Assembly (NCBI GenBank): GCA_018340805.1
Contig: JACMZG010001863.1
Span: forward strand, 53,521,315 to 53,585,314
Source: Microvelia longipes
Lineage: Eukaryota; Arthropoda; Insecta; Hemiptera; Veliidae
Direction: 5' to 3'
DNA: 64,000 nucleotides
Shown here piece by piece: positions 10,736 through 21,720 of the stretch. Made by a program: the position numbers and the translations under genes. The notes under the pieces were generated by a model. The model did no database searches and had not been told where the DNA came from. It was given only the letters and a program-made list of their open reading frames with translations. Within the stretch, counting starts at the first letter, position 1, and each line of letters opens with the position of its first letter.

Positions 10736-12228
10736 TTACTTGTAACATTTACTAGTAAAATGTCTACTTAAGTCTAAACCCAGGTAGACTGAGTTACAAG
10801 TTCATTTTACTGACATAAAACTTAGTTTTTATAGTCAACTTTCAGTTGATTAGTAATTTAGTGCTCAATATCAGTTTTTAATACATTTTTTTTAAATAAA
10901 TATTACTCTTATTTAAGAAATAATTGCAATTGGAAGAATTTACTCTTATGAATAAAACTGGGTTTTAATAATATTTTAACATATTGTTTATAAAAACTCT
11001 TGTAGGTTACAATAATTAAGTAATGATATTCTTGAAACGCTTTATTTTGACACTTGTAGTTACAAGTCGTTTTTTTACTATTAATTGTGAGATATGCAAG
11101 GGGGATAGTAATTAAATTTTAATAGAATTTGACACAAATATGCTCATTTCCCTGGCGATGATCTTAGATAAAACTTGCAACCTACTAGTGTTTTTTAACG
11201 CAAGTAGTAATTAATGTAGTTACTAAAGTACTTCATTAATTAATAATTACATTAGTTTTTAATGTAATTACTAAAGTAATTTGTATAAAACCCTCTAGTA
11301 ATTACTAGTCTACACTTGTACATTAGTGAAACAATTATCTTACAATTATTAGTAAATTTGTAGCTTTTTACTTGTAAATTACAATACTTGTCCTTTCATG
11401 AAACGTGGCCCATGTGGAATTCACGAGTGTACTGTTCGCACTTACTAAATCATAGCATAAAGCATTTTATTTTGCTTTTAATTTTTAAGTTTAAAATTAC
11501 AACATAATTTAAAACTTTTCACGAAGACGTTTTTTTTTAAAAAAGATGTTTTAAAAAAATGTTTTTTTTAAAGATGTTTTAAGAAAAATGTTTTAACAGA
11601 ATTACTAATTATATTAAAGAGGGACAGGTCCAAGGAATAATATAAAATTAAACTAAGTTTGCCGAGCTATAAAATCTGAGATCCGGATAAAGTTTTTCAA
11701 TTTTAAAAGAATAATATAATATTTAAACTTTTTATAATGAAGTTGGTTCTATAATTTCTGCCAGATTCAACTCAGCCCGAAATATATACTTTATGGAAAT
11801 GAGGATATAGTGCGATTTTAGGTTCTGTAAAGAGATTTTACAAAAATGTAAAAAAAAAAATATCAGAAATTTTTTTTTATGATAAAATATTGTATGTACC
11901 TCGATAATACGTTTTTCTTGGTCTACAATATTGTTTTTACAAAAGGGGAAAATAATTAAAAAAATAACCAAAAAGAAGTTAGGTGCAAATGATTTAGTGG
12001 TTCTACACTTCTTTTGGGTGTGGAGGATGTGGAAAATGACATGACTGACATTTGACAGACAGATTAGTATTAATTTAAGATTGAATATGAACAGTTGTAA
12101 AAATATGAAAAATATTTTTTTTAATTAAAAACAAAATGATAATAATTAAACAAAGGATGCTTTTGTGTAATGTCGTGGATAAATGTCAATCTCTATGCAG
12201 GGGATAGGGAAACAAATTAATATCTAAA
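10736..12228. other. AT-rich sequence without recognised genes
   Basis: The stretch 11140-11400 is built of short mutually inverted pieces (ACTAGT, TAATTACT, AAGTAGTAATTAATG), and 11520-11600 is A/T homopolymer-rich. The 79-codon minus-strand frame at 11732 is Phe/Ile/Lys-rich translation of AT sequence. Confidence 0.5.
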
Positions 12229-13113
12229 AAAATCTGGTACGGGGTACCTCGGTACCTTTCCTCGTTACATCGGATTCGCTACGCTCATCCTCCCTACTTC
12301 GGACTCACTTTGCTCGTCCTCGGAATATACAATTCGGCAAATTTATACTGCAACATGTCTTCGGACTTGCTTCGCTCATTCTTAGATAGTAAATGCATCC
12401 GTTTCATTCTCAGCTGTCACCCATACAGTACTGACCACACTCAATGCTGCTTAACTTATATGATCCTACAAATATCATGGATTTTGTCGTATTGACGTTT
12501 TGTCGTTTGGATTTATCGTATTGAAAAAAAAAATATTGCGTACTTAATTTAATTGCGTAAAAATATACATGTACCAAATTTAAACTCAATTGAATTGTTT
12601 TCTGATTTCACATTTTTTAAAAAAAAAAAACGTGCACAAGGTATTTGATAAAAATTGAAATACAGCTAATAATGAGATGAAACTTGGCACATATGTTTCG
12701 TTTTATACATGACAACATGCGTGACAAATCTTAATCTAATCACATCATTTTTCCGCGCTTTATGATTTTTTGAAGCTTTTGCTGAATGATTTTTGCTGGT
12801 TAATGACGTCATAAAAATATTTTCTGAATAGCACAAATGTCATTTTTGTTATTCAGAAAATAGCCAATAGACTGATTTGTACAAAGTTTCATTTCTCTAG
12901 CGTAAAAACACTAGGAGCTTCGATGTTAACAGACACACACGCACATACACACACACACCCACAGACAGACAACCTTGTGAAAATTACTCAGAAGGCCTTA
13001 ATACACCCGAAACGGATAATTTCGGTGACATCCCGGTTTATGATTTTTTTGCAAACACAATACTTTTCTGTATACCGTTTCTATACCCACGGTATGAATG
13101 AGGAAAAGTAAAA
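12229..13113 (-). mobile_element. FamX copy 2, essentially full length
   Basis: This is the best complete copy, about 885 bp, on the minus strand. In plus-strand order it has GGTACGGGGTACCTCGG, GGATTCGCTACGCTCATCC, two blocks of the TTCGGACT...CTCGT type, TGCTGCTTAAC, TTAATGACGTCATAA, a CA-repeat and a terminal ATGAATGAGGAAAAGTA. The opposite end carries CGAGGTACCCC, with GAGGAAAGG a few bases inside it. There is no conserved long ORF; the small frames at 12310 and 12923 are not shared between copies. Confidence 0.85.
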
Positions 13114-13910
13114 ATTATTAATGAGATTATGGTATTGATTTTGGTATTCTTCTACCGATACGAGTATGGTTTGTCGAATGATAAATTACAAGTTTTTGTA
13201 AGATTAAGTCACGGTTGTTTTCATAACTCCCTCTCATTAGTTGTCGCATCTCAGACTAGTCTTAACTAGTGTATACGGATATGGCTTTAGTTCTAAGTTT
13301 GCTTCACTTATAATACAAAAATATAAATGTACAAAAAGATCATATAACTCTTCCAAAAAAGAATCTAAGTTGAAACTTCACAGACTGCTAAAAGTGACAG
13401 GAAATAATGTTTTCCTGTTGAAAGACTGAGCTTAAAATATTTTCTCTCTCATTGCACTCAACATAAAGAAAATAAAGGCTCCAAATAAAATAGAAGAAAA
13501 ACAGGATAAATAGGATAAATTTAGGAGGATGAAATGAAATGAAATGAAAACTTTTCTACACATACCCTGGAGCTTTGGGAACATTTCACCCTAGACCTTG
13601 CATTTGGTGAAAAATAAAATAAATTGCTTTGCCTAGAGTCTCTCCATATCACGATTTTTTCATGAAATCCGGCTTTGAATATCATTATTTTTCTATCCTT
13701 CTATCAAGATAAGATACTGAATCTATGAATCGCCGGTATGGATAAAGTTAAAAATCCTGTCTGAGAACTTTTCTCACCATATTGGATTCGCTAAACTCTG
13801 CGGATGCAGAGTTTAGCGCTTACCACTAAGGAGTTACTCTTCTAACTCGCTCGTTATTAGAATATAAAAACGCTTGATTTTTTATTAAGTGCATCTAGAT
13901 TAAACACATT

Positions 13911-14597
13911 GTCCAAGAGCCGGACATGAAAAACGTGACTCCTTTTGTACTACTTAAAATCAAATTATTCTGAAAATATACCTTAAATTATAGAGGAAAA
14001 ACATAGTCTGCCTAACTAGAGTGGAGCACTCAAAATTTTAGAAAATCACACAATTTTCGGTTTTTTTGAAATAAATGGCTTCCTGTGGGTCGTGTGCAAA
14101 ACATGAAGAGCACATTTTTCAAAGCTGATACAATGTTCAGTAAAACGTGTGTTTAATCATCTAAATCGAATAACTACATTAAGAGACATAAAGTTATGGC
14201 TCTTTCAAAAACACCAAAAATGATAATTTATGAGAAGACACCGATTTTTTTTAAGTAATACTAGCTTTTTGTGCATTTTTTGACCATTTAAGAAATGACA
14301 TAACTTTAGTAGTAATTATCCGATTTTAAGAAAAAATCACTAGTTTTATAGCGAATTTATTATCTTTGAAAAATGTTCTCTTCATGTTTTGTACCCGACC
14401 TATAGTGAACATCTTATTGCTAGAAAACTGGAATTTGTGCGATTTTCAAAATATTAATTTAGAGTTAGCGCATTTATAAGAAGAGTTCCACTCTGGATAG
14501 GCAGACTATGATTTAACTTCATAATTTAAAGTATATCAGAAAAATTTGGTTTGAAGTAGTACAAACTGGGTTACATTTTTAGGCCTGGCTCTTGGAC
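13911..14597. mobile_element. Outer palindromic element (GTCCAAGAGCC ends), split by an inner element
   Basis: The left arm 13911-14001 (GTCCAAGAGCCGGACATG, TTTGTACTACTTAAAATCAA) recurs inverted at 14511-14597 (TTGAAGTAGTACAAACTGGG, CTGGCTCTTGGAC). A partial copy is at 6152. No coding sequence was found. Confidence 0.78.
14006..14506. mobile_element. Inner palindromic TIR element, TA-flanked
   Basis: The ends GTCTGCCTAACTAGAGTGGA and inverse (GTCTGCCTATCCAGAGTGGA) pair; both flanks are TA. Inverted similarity extends inward over roughly 200 bp (AAAACATGAAGAGCACATTT and its inverse with one difference). The TA duplication suggests a Tc1/mariner-type mobiliser. It sits inside the arms of the outer element. 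Confidence 0.75.
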
Positions 14598-16260
14598 TAA
14601 CATTCAGAGCTACGATGATAACAGCATCATAGAATGTACTCTGTGCTACAAAATATTCGCTAATGTGTGAATTAACTTTGAAATATATCATAAAAGTACT
14701 CTACTAAAAACTATTCAATCTGAAGATTAAAATTAACATAATCATAAAAAGTAGTTAGTATTACTATTACTCTAGTTAGTATTAGCCTCCATTACTATCA
14801 ATAATAGTCTTCACATTAGTTTAAATTGCATTTTAATCGTCTCATCAAGTCTTTTCATCAAAATTTACATATAAAAGTAATTACTTTTATCACTCAAGGG
14901 AGTGATAGGAGACCTACTTTAGACTGAGAGCGGGTTATGCCCGAAAGACTGGCCTTCCCTTATAACCGCAGTTGGATATAGAGAATTGAAATCATCTGCA
15001 AAGTTATCTAGAGTAATTTTCTATTCCTATTATCTATCCTATATAAAAGCTGCCTATCCCGAGGTCAGACTCCCCCGGGCGAAGGGGGCGTGGTCCCGGG
15101 CGTAGGGGGCGTAGTGAAGCCCGTCCCATGCTCTCTCGAGATATTCGTGATCTATGAACTCATTGCTTACTCTTTCTGACAAATATAACTCGTAGAACGC
15201 TTTTTTAAATCTCTTAGACAGACATTTTGCCACTAGTTTATCAGAATAAGTTAGCTACTGTATGTACACTCAATGGATATTCTACTTTGTATATAATTCA
15301 TGTCTGTTGGTCGAAAATAGCTATCAATTAACTATATCATATGTAGTTATTCTTACATGCTCCGTACTTCATTAGAAGACAGAACCTTAAGCAATAGTTT
15401 GTAGGAAGTACAAAAACCTTCAATATATAATAAAGAAATAAAGTATTTATTTTTATGAATAAAGTTTTACATTTACTCAGGGCTTACAATAACTTGAATA
15501 CATTCAAGTTTCTAACATCTTAGCGACTTAACTAAGGGCTTTATAACTAACTGGTACTTTGTAACTAACTTCATAACTTTATGAAGTTGGTTTAAGTTTT
15601 TTACTTTCAGGTTGTACTGCATGAGTTTTTAATTTTTTTTAGACATTCTAAATATGAATATTGATCCCCTAATATGGATATGACATCAATATATATAATA
15701 TATATATAAAATTCAACTAAGGTATTATTTGTACCAGTAGGAGTAAAATTGTCGGACGTCTCAGTTTATTACAGCACTAGCAAATAAAAGACTCAAATTA
15801 TTTGTTCCAATCAATCAAAAGCAATATAATAATTTTAAAAACTGTCACTTCAAGATTTTTTAAAATTTTAAACATTAACAATAAATTTCCTGCATAGTCA
15901 AGGCAGATGCAACTCTTTACATGCATTAATGACGCAATACCAGTAAAGGCATGGTAGCTGCGACTTGTTACATGTATTTTATTCCACAAAACAATATTTC
16001 CTTCCCATTTTCATGATGTCAAAGATACAAATTTAATTTGACTGTTTTTTTTTTTTGTTTTTTTTTCAAAAACTCAGGGAAGATAAAGCCACAATAATGA
16101 ATTCACTTCATTATTGTGGAAAAACAATAAATAATAGCTTCGTTTATTTGGTTTTATAAGGGTAGTAAATCAATAACACTGAAAAGCTTGGATATTTTTT
16201 ATTTAGTTAACTAAATTTACGATATCAATGTTTAGATTTATTGCTGGAGTTTTTGTAGGT
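14598..16260. other. No recognised genes; small GC-rich duplication
   Basis: Mostly AT-rich. At about 15072-15120 there is a GC-rich direct duplication (CCCGGGCGAAGGGGGCGTGG then CCCGGGCGTAGGGGGCGTAG), unusual against the background. Nothing coding is evident. Confidence 0.5.
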
Positions 16261-16380
16261 CAGATTTCTGGGCGACAGATCGTACTGGTCTAGAGAACAC
16301 CTGACTCGGATGATTTGAGAGGGGGGTGAACTCAGGGGAGACGACCTCGGGGTAGGATTAGGGGAATTCTATTTTTAGGA

Positions 16381-16580
16381 TTACTGCCTACTAAGACCCT
16401 GAGCTTTGAAAGCTCTGGGCTTAGGGACATCCTGTGTGGGGACACTAAGCCTAACCTTACCCAGGGAAGCCTTAACTAAGCCCAAGGTAAACTTGGAAAC
16501 CTCCCCGGATGTAAATGTCAGCTGTTGTAAATGATTTATTACTTCATTTTCTGTTTCCACCACAGCACAGCAAATACAGG
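16381..16580 (-). CDS. Unrecognised GC-enriched ORF, possible exon or transposon relic
   Basis: The minus-strand frame includes VINHLQQLTFTSGEVSKFTL and KASLGKVRLSVPTQDVPKPR and ends at TAA. It extends upstream of the first Met as CTAV. GC content is clearly above the surroundings and composition is protein-like (Pro, Lys, Arg, Gln). The sequence GTGGTGGAAACAG could serve as a weak acceptor. No family is recognised. It could equally be a decayed retroelement 3' region, since the GC-rich stretch continues past the stop to 16320. Confidence 0.22.
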
Positions 16581-16767
16581 TCTAGATATCAAACTTTACC
16601 GTTTTGTTTATTGGTTTTTATATTGATTTGAAGAAGACAGTATATGAGCACGAGACTATGTGTCAATCAGTTTGGCACAAACAGTTCGATACTTGCCTGG
16701 AAATCTAATGATACATAATTCGAAATTAGCCGGGAAACCTTTGTTTTGATCGTTTTACTATTGTATA

Positions 16768-16834
16768 ACACAGGGCTAAAATCAGTTGACAGCGCGGAAA
16801 AAAATAGTGTTAAGGAACTAATGAGGTTGGTCCG
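16768..16834 (+). mobile_element. Fragment of the CGACACAC TIR element
   Basis: CAGGGCTAAAATCAGTTGAC and AGTGTTAAGGAACTAATGAG match the end and the inverted inner part of the element at 19938. It has no opposite end. Confidence 0.6.
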
Positions 16835-16989
16835 ATTTAAATAAGGTAGTAACTTAAATGAGGAAACGTTTGGATTTGATTATCGCAAGCTACTATGAAT
16901 TAGCGCTGCGGAGATACGGTTTGAACAAATCTTGAACAAACACCGGTAGCTGTCCAAATATTTATGATTAAAAATATGTACACCATGCC

Positions 16990-17365
16990 AACCAGAGACT
17001 ATAGATACTTAAACAGTAAGACTGTCGACTCAATGGTAGGAAAATTTGGATTCCGGACGACGCAAGCGCTGCGGCGGACCTACCTTTCAATTGAGTGGGC
17101 GTGTCTTAATTTCCCGCTTTTTGCCCACAGTCAGTTTGAAACTTAATTTTTATACTTTGTATAGTTATACTTCTAACTAACCCTACCACTTTAATCTTAC
17201 ACAGAACACTTGCGATTATTTTTAAGTTTTTCATTTAAATAATTCATTAATTTAATTGATTCAATCAGGTAAAAATGAAATAGTGGCTAAAGTTTTACAC
17301 GTGCTAAAAGATAAATTTTGGCATTTAATGCAGCCTGTATTTTAATACATCGGCGAGATGCGCAC
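16990..17365 (+). repeat. Large inverted repeat, left arm
   Basis: A 376-bp arm from AACCAGAGACTATAGATACT to CGGCGAGATGCGCAC. The right arm is 17906-18282. Identity is high by eye, with single substitutions and small indels. It encodes a frame (VDSMVGKFGFRTT, LSIEWACLNFPL) that is also open in the other arm, probably because the arms are young. Confidence 0.9.
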
Positions 17366-17905
17366 AATTAATGGAATCCTGATGCCAACTATTGCTCATA
17401 CCAGCTTATAATGAAATAATGTTAAAAATAAGCTCTATGATGTTAAAAAATTATAAGGTGATTCAATTCAAAGTAAACAAACCAAACGCATTTGGAGGTT
17501 ATAACCAGGGGGGGTTAACTTAAATGAGGAAAAGTTTGGATTCCATTATCGCAAGCTACTAAAATGGCGCTGCGGCGGACCGGTGCGGACAACTTATGAA
17601 CTAACCCCAATAGCTTTCCAAAGATGACTGATTATATTTTTATATTTAAATTTATGAATACCATGACAATTCTTGGTTATGACAGCTACATTTATTATTA
17701 TTATAAAATTGATTGTTTTCTGTATGTATTTTTCACAAAAACAGTTCGCCGTTGCATGTTCTATATTTTCGAAATTCAAAAACTAAAAGTAAATAGAAAC
17801 CTTTTTAAAACTTCCAGAGAACGCTAATGATGGCAGATAAGTATATTTCATTTAATTAATTTATTGATTTAGTCGATTTTATGAGGTAATTACATTTAAT
17901 CACAT

Positions 17906-18282
17906 GTGCGCATCTCGCCGATGTAATTAAAATACAGGCTGCATTAAATGCCAAAATCTATCTTTAAGCACATGTAAAACTTTAGCCACTATTTCATTAT
18001 TACCTGATTGAATCAATTAAATTAATACATTACTGAAATGAAAAACTTAAAAATAATCACAAGTGTTCTGTGTAAGATTAAAGTGGTAGGGTTAGTTAGA
18101 AGTATAACTATACAAAGTATAAAAATTCAATTTCAAACTGACTGTGGGCATAAAGCGGGAAATTAAGACACGCCCACTCAATTGAAAGGTAGGTCCGCCG
18201 CAGCGCTAGCGTCGTCCGGAATCCAAATTTTCCAACCATTGAGTCGACAGTCTTACTGTTTAAGTATCTATAGTCTCTGGTT
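17906..18282 (-). repeat. Large inverted repeat, right arm
   Basis: Inverse of 16990-17365 across a 540-bp spacer. The spacer (17515-17640) contains a diverged duplicate of the sequence at 16850-16970 (AACTTAAATGAGGAAAAG, ATCGCAAGCTACTA), which lies just outside the left arm. The whole unit 16850-18282 is probably one foldback-type transposon. Confidence 0.9.
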
Positions 18283-18289
18283 ATAACAT

Positions 18290-19047
18290 AACTTTTTTTT
18301 CGAATGACGTGTGACGTCATTGCAGGAGTCGGCAAAGGCGTCAACGTTAAAAATGTAGTATTTATTTCTGCTATGACGATGATTCCGGACTATAACCTAA
18401 CCAATAAAAAATATATTTCATTCATAACAACCCTCATTGAATCACCGTCTAAATTTTATTAGCTTGGTGGGTCCCTAGATGTTAAAAAACCAACTTAATA
18501 CCGTATTCTGACGTATTCCATACGCATTTAATACGATACCGTTTTTGCACCGTATTCGTTAAGTGGATTGAATAAGATTATGTGATAACTGATCCCGCCA
18601 AAACATCGCGTCTTTTATGGGGAAGGTTCACTTTAGGTTATAAAGGACTATAAGGTATTTACTTAAATTGTGATTTCTTTCCATAATAAGAAAGTTATAC
18701 CTTAAAAAATATATTATTTCAAAAGTTGATGAGAACGGTAATATTTAATTGAAACTAAGTGAAATAATAATTTGACGAGAAGGTTTCAGTTAAATATGTT
18801 AAATACGATTGCCTCTAAAAGTACATACAGCATATGAGGGGATCGATCTAGATTCCATCTCCCTATAGTTCTAGACTATCGGACTGGGTTTCCTCCACAT
18901 GGTTCTTAAAGCGTAAGTAACCGTATTTAGATATCGTACTTGATACAATCCGCGGATTTAGAATACTGTGTGAACGTACTAATTGTTAAAATATGGAGAA
19001 CACTCTGTTCTATAACTCGATTTTTCTATCGAGAAAAATGAATACGG
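18290..19047. other. No recognised features
   Basis: AT-rich sequence with no supported ORF or repeat family. A TGACGTCATTGCAGG segment at 18311-18325 recurs near 20399. Confidence 0.45.
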
Positions 19048-19263
19048 ACACCAAGTTTTGTTTCAATACGTGAAGTATAGCCATGCGAGTTTTGTTGGAT
19101 TATAAACGTTAAGCAGCATCGTGTGTGGTCAATGACTAGATAGGTGACCACTGGGAATAAAACGGATGTATTTACTATCTGAGGACGAGCGAAGCAAGTC
19201 CGAAGTAAGGAGGATGGTCGTAGCTAATCTGATAAGGAACTGTTCCGAGGTACTAGATTTTTT
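19048..19263 (+). mobile_element. FamX fragment, 3' part
   Basis: Contains TTTGTTTCAATACG, TTAAGCAGCATCG, GAGGACGAGCGAAGCAAGTC and GTTCCGAGGTAC, the 3' third of FamX. Confidence 0.8.
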
Positions 19264-19869
19264 CTACTAAAAATATCCGCATAAATATTAACAAATTAAT
19301 GAAAATTAGAGTAAAATATAAGTTATAAATGGAAAACTAAAACTAACCACCAAAACGCTTTAAAATTAACTTAAACAACCACTTTGTGTATTGTTATATT
19401 ACTACTTAAATAAAAAAAGTTTCCAATAGATAAGAACTTTTTTATAAAGACGTCATGAAGCGGTTGTTTAAGCATTAATCAAGATGATAGCAAGTGCTCA
19501 AAAACTTGAACTTATTTACTTAAACTTTCAATGCTTCAAACCAAAAACTTTCCAATATAGCTAGCGTGACCCATCATCTCAAAAAAAGCCGCCGACATCT
19601 CTAAGTGAGCATTTTTAAAAGTTTTTTTATGCATTTCCATCCGTTATGACTTCTTGAAAGTATTTTTACTTGCCTTCATTATAAAAAGAAATGAATAAAA
19701 TTGATATTATTTTTTTTATTAAAAAATAGTTTTCTGAAAGTTGGTTTATTATTTTTGATTAGGTCTAATTTATTTTCCGTTACGTTTTTGTTTCATAAAC
19801 TTTATTTTAATTTAGAACAATTTTTTGCGCATTTTTATCAGAAAATCACGTTTTTGAGGTTGTCACACT
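19264..19869. other. No recognised features
   Basis: AT-rich sequence, partly resembling decayed FamX middle sequence near 19800-19860. No gene supported. Confidence 0.4.
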
Positions 19870-20250
19870 GAGAGCTAGGGCGATAACACATACACACACT
19901 TACAGATAGAAAACTTAGTTAAAACTACTTATAGTACGACACACTGCTTAAATCAGTTGACAGCGTGAGAATAAATGCGAGAGAGTCAATAAGGTTATTT
20001 CTGGATGTTAAACCACGCCCTTAATTTATAATCAGGCCAACCTTATTTTGTTCCTCAACACTATTTTTCCACGCTGTCTACTGTTTTTAACCAGTATGTC
20101 TTTTGTACTACAATAGGTCACAAAACACCTGAAACAAATAAATTAGGTGAAATCCCGTTTCGGATATTCAGGGCAAACACAAATATTTTCCTGTGTACTT
20201 ACAGGAAAATATTTGTGTTTTCCTGGTATAAATAAGGAAAAGTAAAACCA
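19870..20250 (-). mobile_element. FamX fragment, 5' part, split by a CGACACAC element
   Basis: The CA-rich segment and AAACACCTGAAACAAATAAA...GGAAAAGTAAAA are FamX 5' sequence in reverse. A 163-bp TIR element (19938-20100) sits between ACTACTTATAG and CTACAATAGGTCAC. The terminal GGAAAATATTTGTGTT is duplicated as a small palindrome near 20200. Confidence 0.75.
19938..20100. mobile_element. Short TIR element, CGACACACTG type
   Basis: The left end GACACACTGCTTAAATCAGT and the inverted right end (GACATACTGGTTAAAAACAG) pair over about 30 bp with several mismatches. It has no coding capacity. It is related to the 892-bp element at 22499. Flanking duplication is not resolved. Confidence 0.65.
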
Positions 20251-20459
20251 TGTATTATTAATGTTTATTTACTCTTTATATTTTAATAGGAAAGTATTAT
20301 TATTTGAATGCAAGCTGATAGAGTTTATAAAGTGATTCAATTGGAGGGTTTTTATGAATGAGGCAAATTTTTTTGACATGTTAGGTTATAGTCCTGCAGT
20401 GACGTCATTGCAGGAATCAGTATAGACAACTTACATTATAATACAAACAAATTAGAACT

Positions 20460-20592
20460 AAAAAAAATTAGCATTATAACTTATATATACATACATAACA
20501 CGTATGTATAACAATACGTGTTATGTAAATATACGTATATTTACTACTAAATGTATATATACGTATAACACGTATATATACATTTATACATG
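20460..20592. repeat. Clustered palindromes of TATACGTATA/ACACGTAT type
   Basis: AACACGTATGTATAACAATA, CGTGTTATGTAAATATACGT and TATATATACGTATAACACGT form several overlapping inverted repeats able to extrude as cruciforms. Confidence 0.6.
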
Positions 20593-20689
20593 TTTGGAAT
20601 AAAATAACTGATGATTTATGGTTAACCTAGAGAATGTAGTTTTGTAAGATTATGCTTCAATTATTGCCTTGCTGAGACCAAAATCATAG

Positions 20690-20755
20690 CAGTCGCTTGG
20701 GATCTCGAAGGTCAGCGGGTCGAGATCCCGGTGGGGGTTTTCCGGCCGGGGCCAA
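20690..20755 (+). mobile_element. Possible second tRNA-derived SINE head
   Basis: A GC-rich stretch contains GGGTCGAGATCCC, a B-box-like sequence, followed by GGTGGGGG and a TTTA-repeat tail. The tail is shared with or abuts the 3' end of a minus-strand LINE, so the border between them is uncertain. An A box is not convincing. Confidence 0.4.
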
Positions 20756-21150
20756 TTTATTTATTTATTTATTGAATAGCTTAACAAAAAAGGTTCAATA
20801 TGTCAAATATACAATGAAAAAGGACATATTTACAATCAAATAAGACTAACAATAACAATAAAATAACAAAAACAATAATCTATTATCGTAATAAAAAGAA
20901 TAAAAATAAAATAAAATACAAAAAATACAAAATTTAAGATAAATATTCTTTTAGGCTGTAATAAGCTTTGTGAACTAGAAAAGCTTTTATTGTTTTGATT
21001 CTGGTCCTAGTAGTTAAAATACTTTTTATATAGCTTGGCAAGTTATTATGAAAACGAATGCTGATGTTTAGCCGAGAAGATAAATATTTCTGTCCTACAT
21101 TGAGGAAGACAGTATTTGATTTTATTCTAAGTATCAAAATAAATAATTCC
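20756..21150 (-). mobile_element. 5'-truncated LINE, C-terminal reverse-transcriptase tail
   Basis: On the minus strand the open frame 21137-20934 reads (in parts) LNISIRFHNNLPSYIKS and FLVHKAYYSLKEYLS. This matches the usual C-terminal pattern of CR1/Jockey-like LINE proteins: a 'F-N-x-L-P-x-x-I' block followed by a basic segment and 'YS-x-x-E-Y/F-L'. A TAG lies just upstream in frame, so only the tail remains. The 3' UTR runs to an (AAAT)n tail at 20757-20775. It is a dead fragment. Confidence 0.7.
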
Positions 21151-21184
21151 TAATAATCAAATGTTTAGTTAATATAATGTTTAT

Positions 21185-21260
21185 ATTGTGTCAACTATTT
21201 ATGTTATGCAAAACTCGGTAGTATCAAATGATATTTACTTTTATTGTTGGTTAATGATAG
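21185..21260 (+). repeat. Dispersed repeat R3, copy 2
   Basis: GTGTCAACTATTTATGTTAT, GCAAAACTCGGTAGTATCAA and CTTTTATTGTTGG align with copies at 9190 and 25695. Confidence 0.6.
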
Positions 21261-21448
21261 CTATGATGGTTATACGGGTAACATCATCGCCTTGCAAAGC
21301 GTTGTAAACTCATCTAACTTAATTTTAATTTGATTTATTATAAACTCGAAAGGCGTTTATGCGCAAAGCATCCTTATACTTCGTCTTAGCTTCGAATGCC
21401 AGTGTCCAATTTATATATTTTGTACCGGGCTCATGTGTTTCAGCACAC

Positions 21449-21670
21449 ATTATAATAATAATAACAATAATGCCAGTTTTAGGGCCTATTCACCCTGCGG
21501 GAACCACCTCGGGTGGGTCACATCTACTATGCTCAAAGTAAAGCTAAAGTTGGCGAAATCTTTTTTACAACAAATTCTATTCATAAAAACTGAGAGCATA
21601 GCCCGGGCTGTGAACCCCGGAGGTCCGGTGCCGAAGTCCAGTACTATACGAACCCGGCTACGGAGGCAGA
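21449..21670 (-). mobile_element. tRNA-derived SINE copy 1, 11-bp TSD
   Basis: Read on the minus strand, a tRNA-like head starts TCTGCCTCCGTAGCC. A Pol III B box follows (GGGGTTCACAGCCC), then a body with CTCTCAGTTTTTATGAATAG and CAACTTTAGCTTTACTTTGA, and a tail of ATT repeats interrupted by one GTT. The flanks carry the identical 11-mer TTTCAGCACAC (21438-21448 and 21671-21681), as expected of LINE-mobilised retroposition. The element ends 39 nt before the end of the IQ-exon acceptor at 21720. Confidence 0.85.
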
Positions 21671-21720
21671 TTTCAGCACACGTTAAATTTAGTTATTATA
21701 TGCATTGAATATTGTTTCAG

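Noticed and set aside
12310..12495. ORFs inside FamX (also 12923, 31342, 44531, 52200)
   Set aside because: No frame is conserved between FamX copies, and indels shift it freely.
21359..21708. ORFs upstream of the IQ exon as a 5' extension of the gene
   Set aside because: They run antisense through the SINE and end at a stop before the acceptor; the exon frame starts at the splice site.
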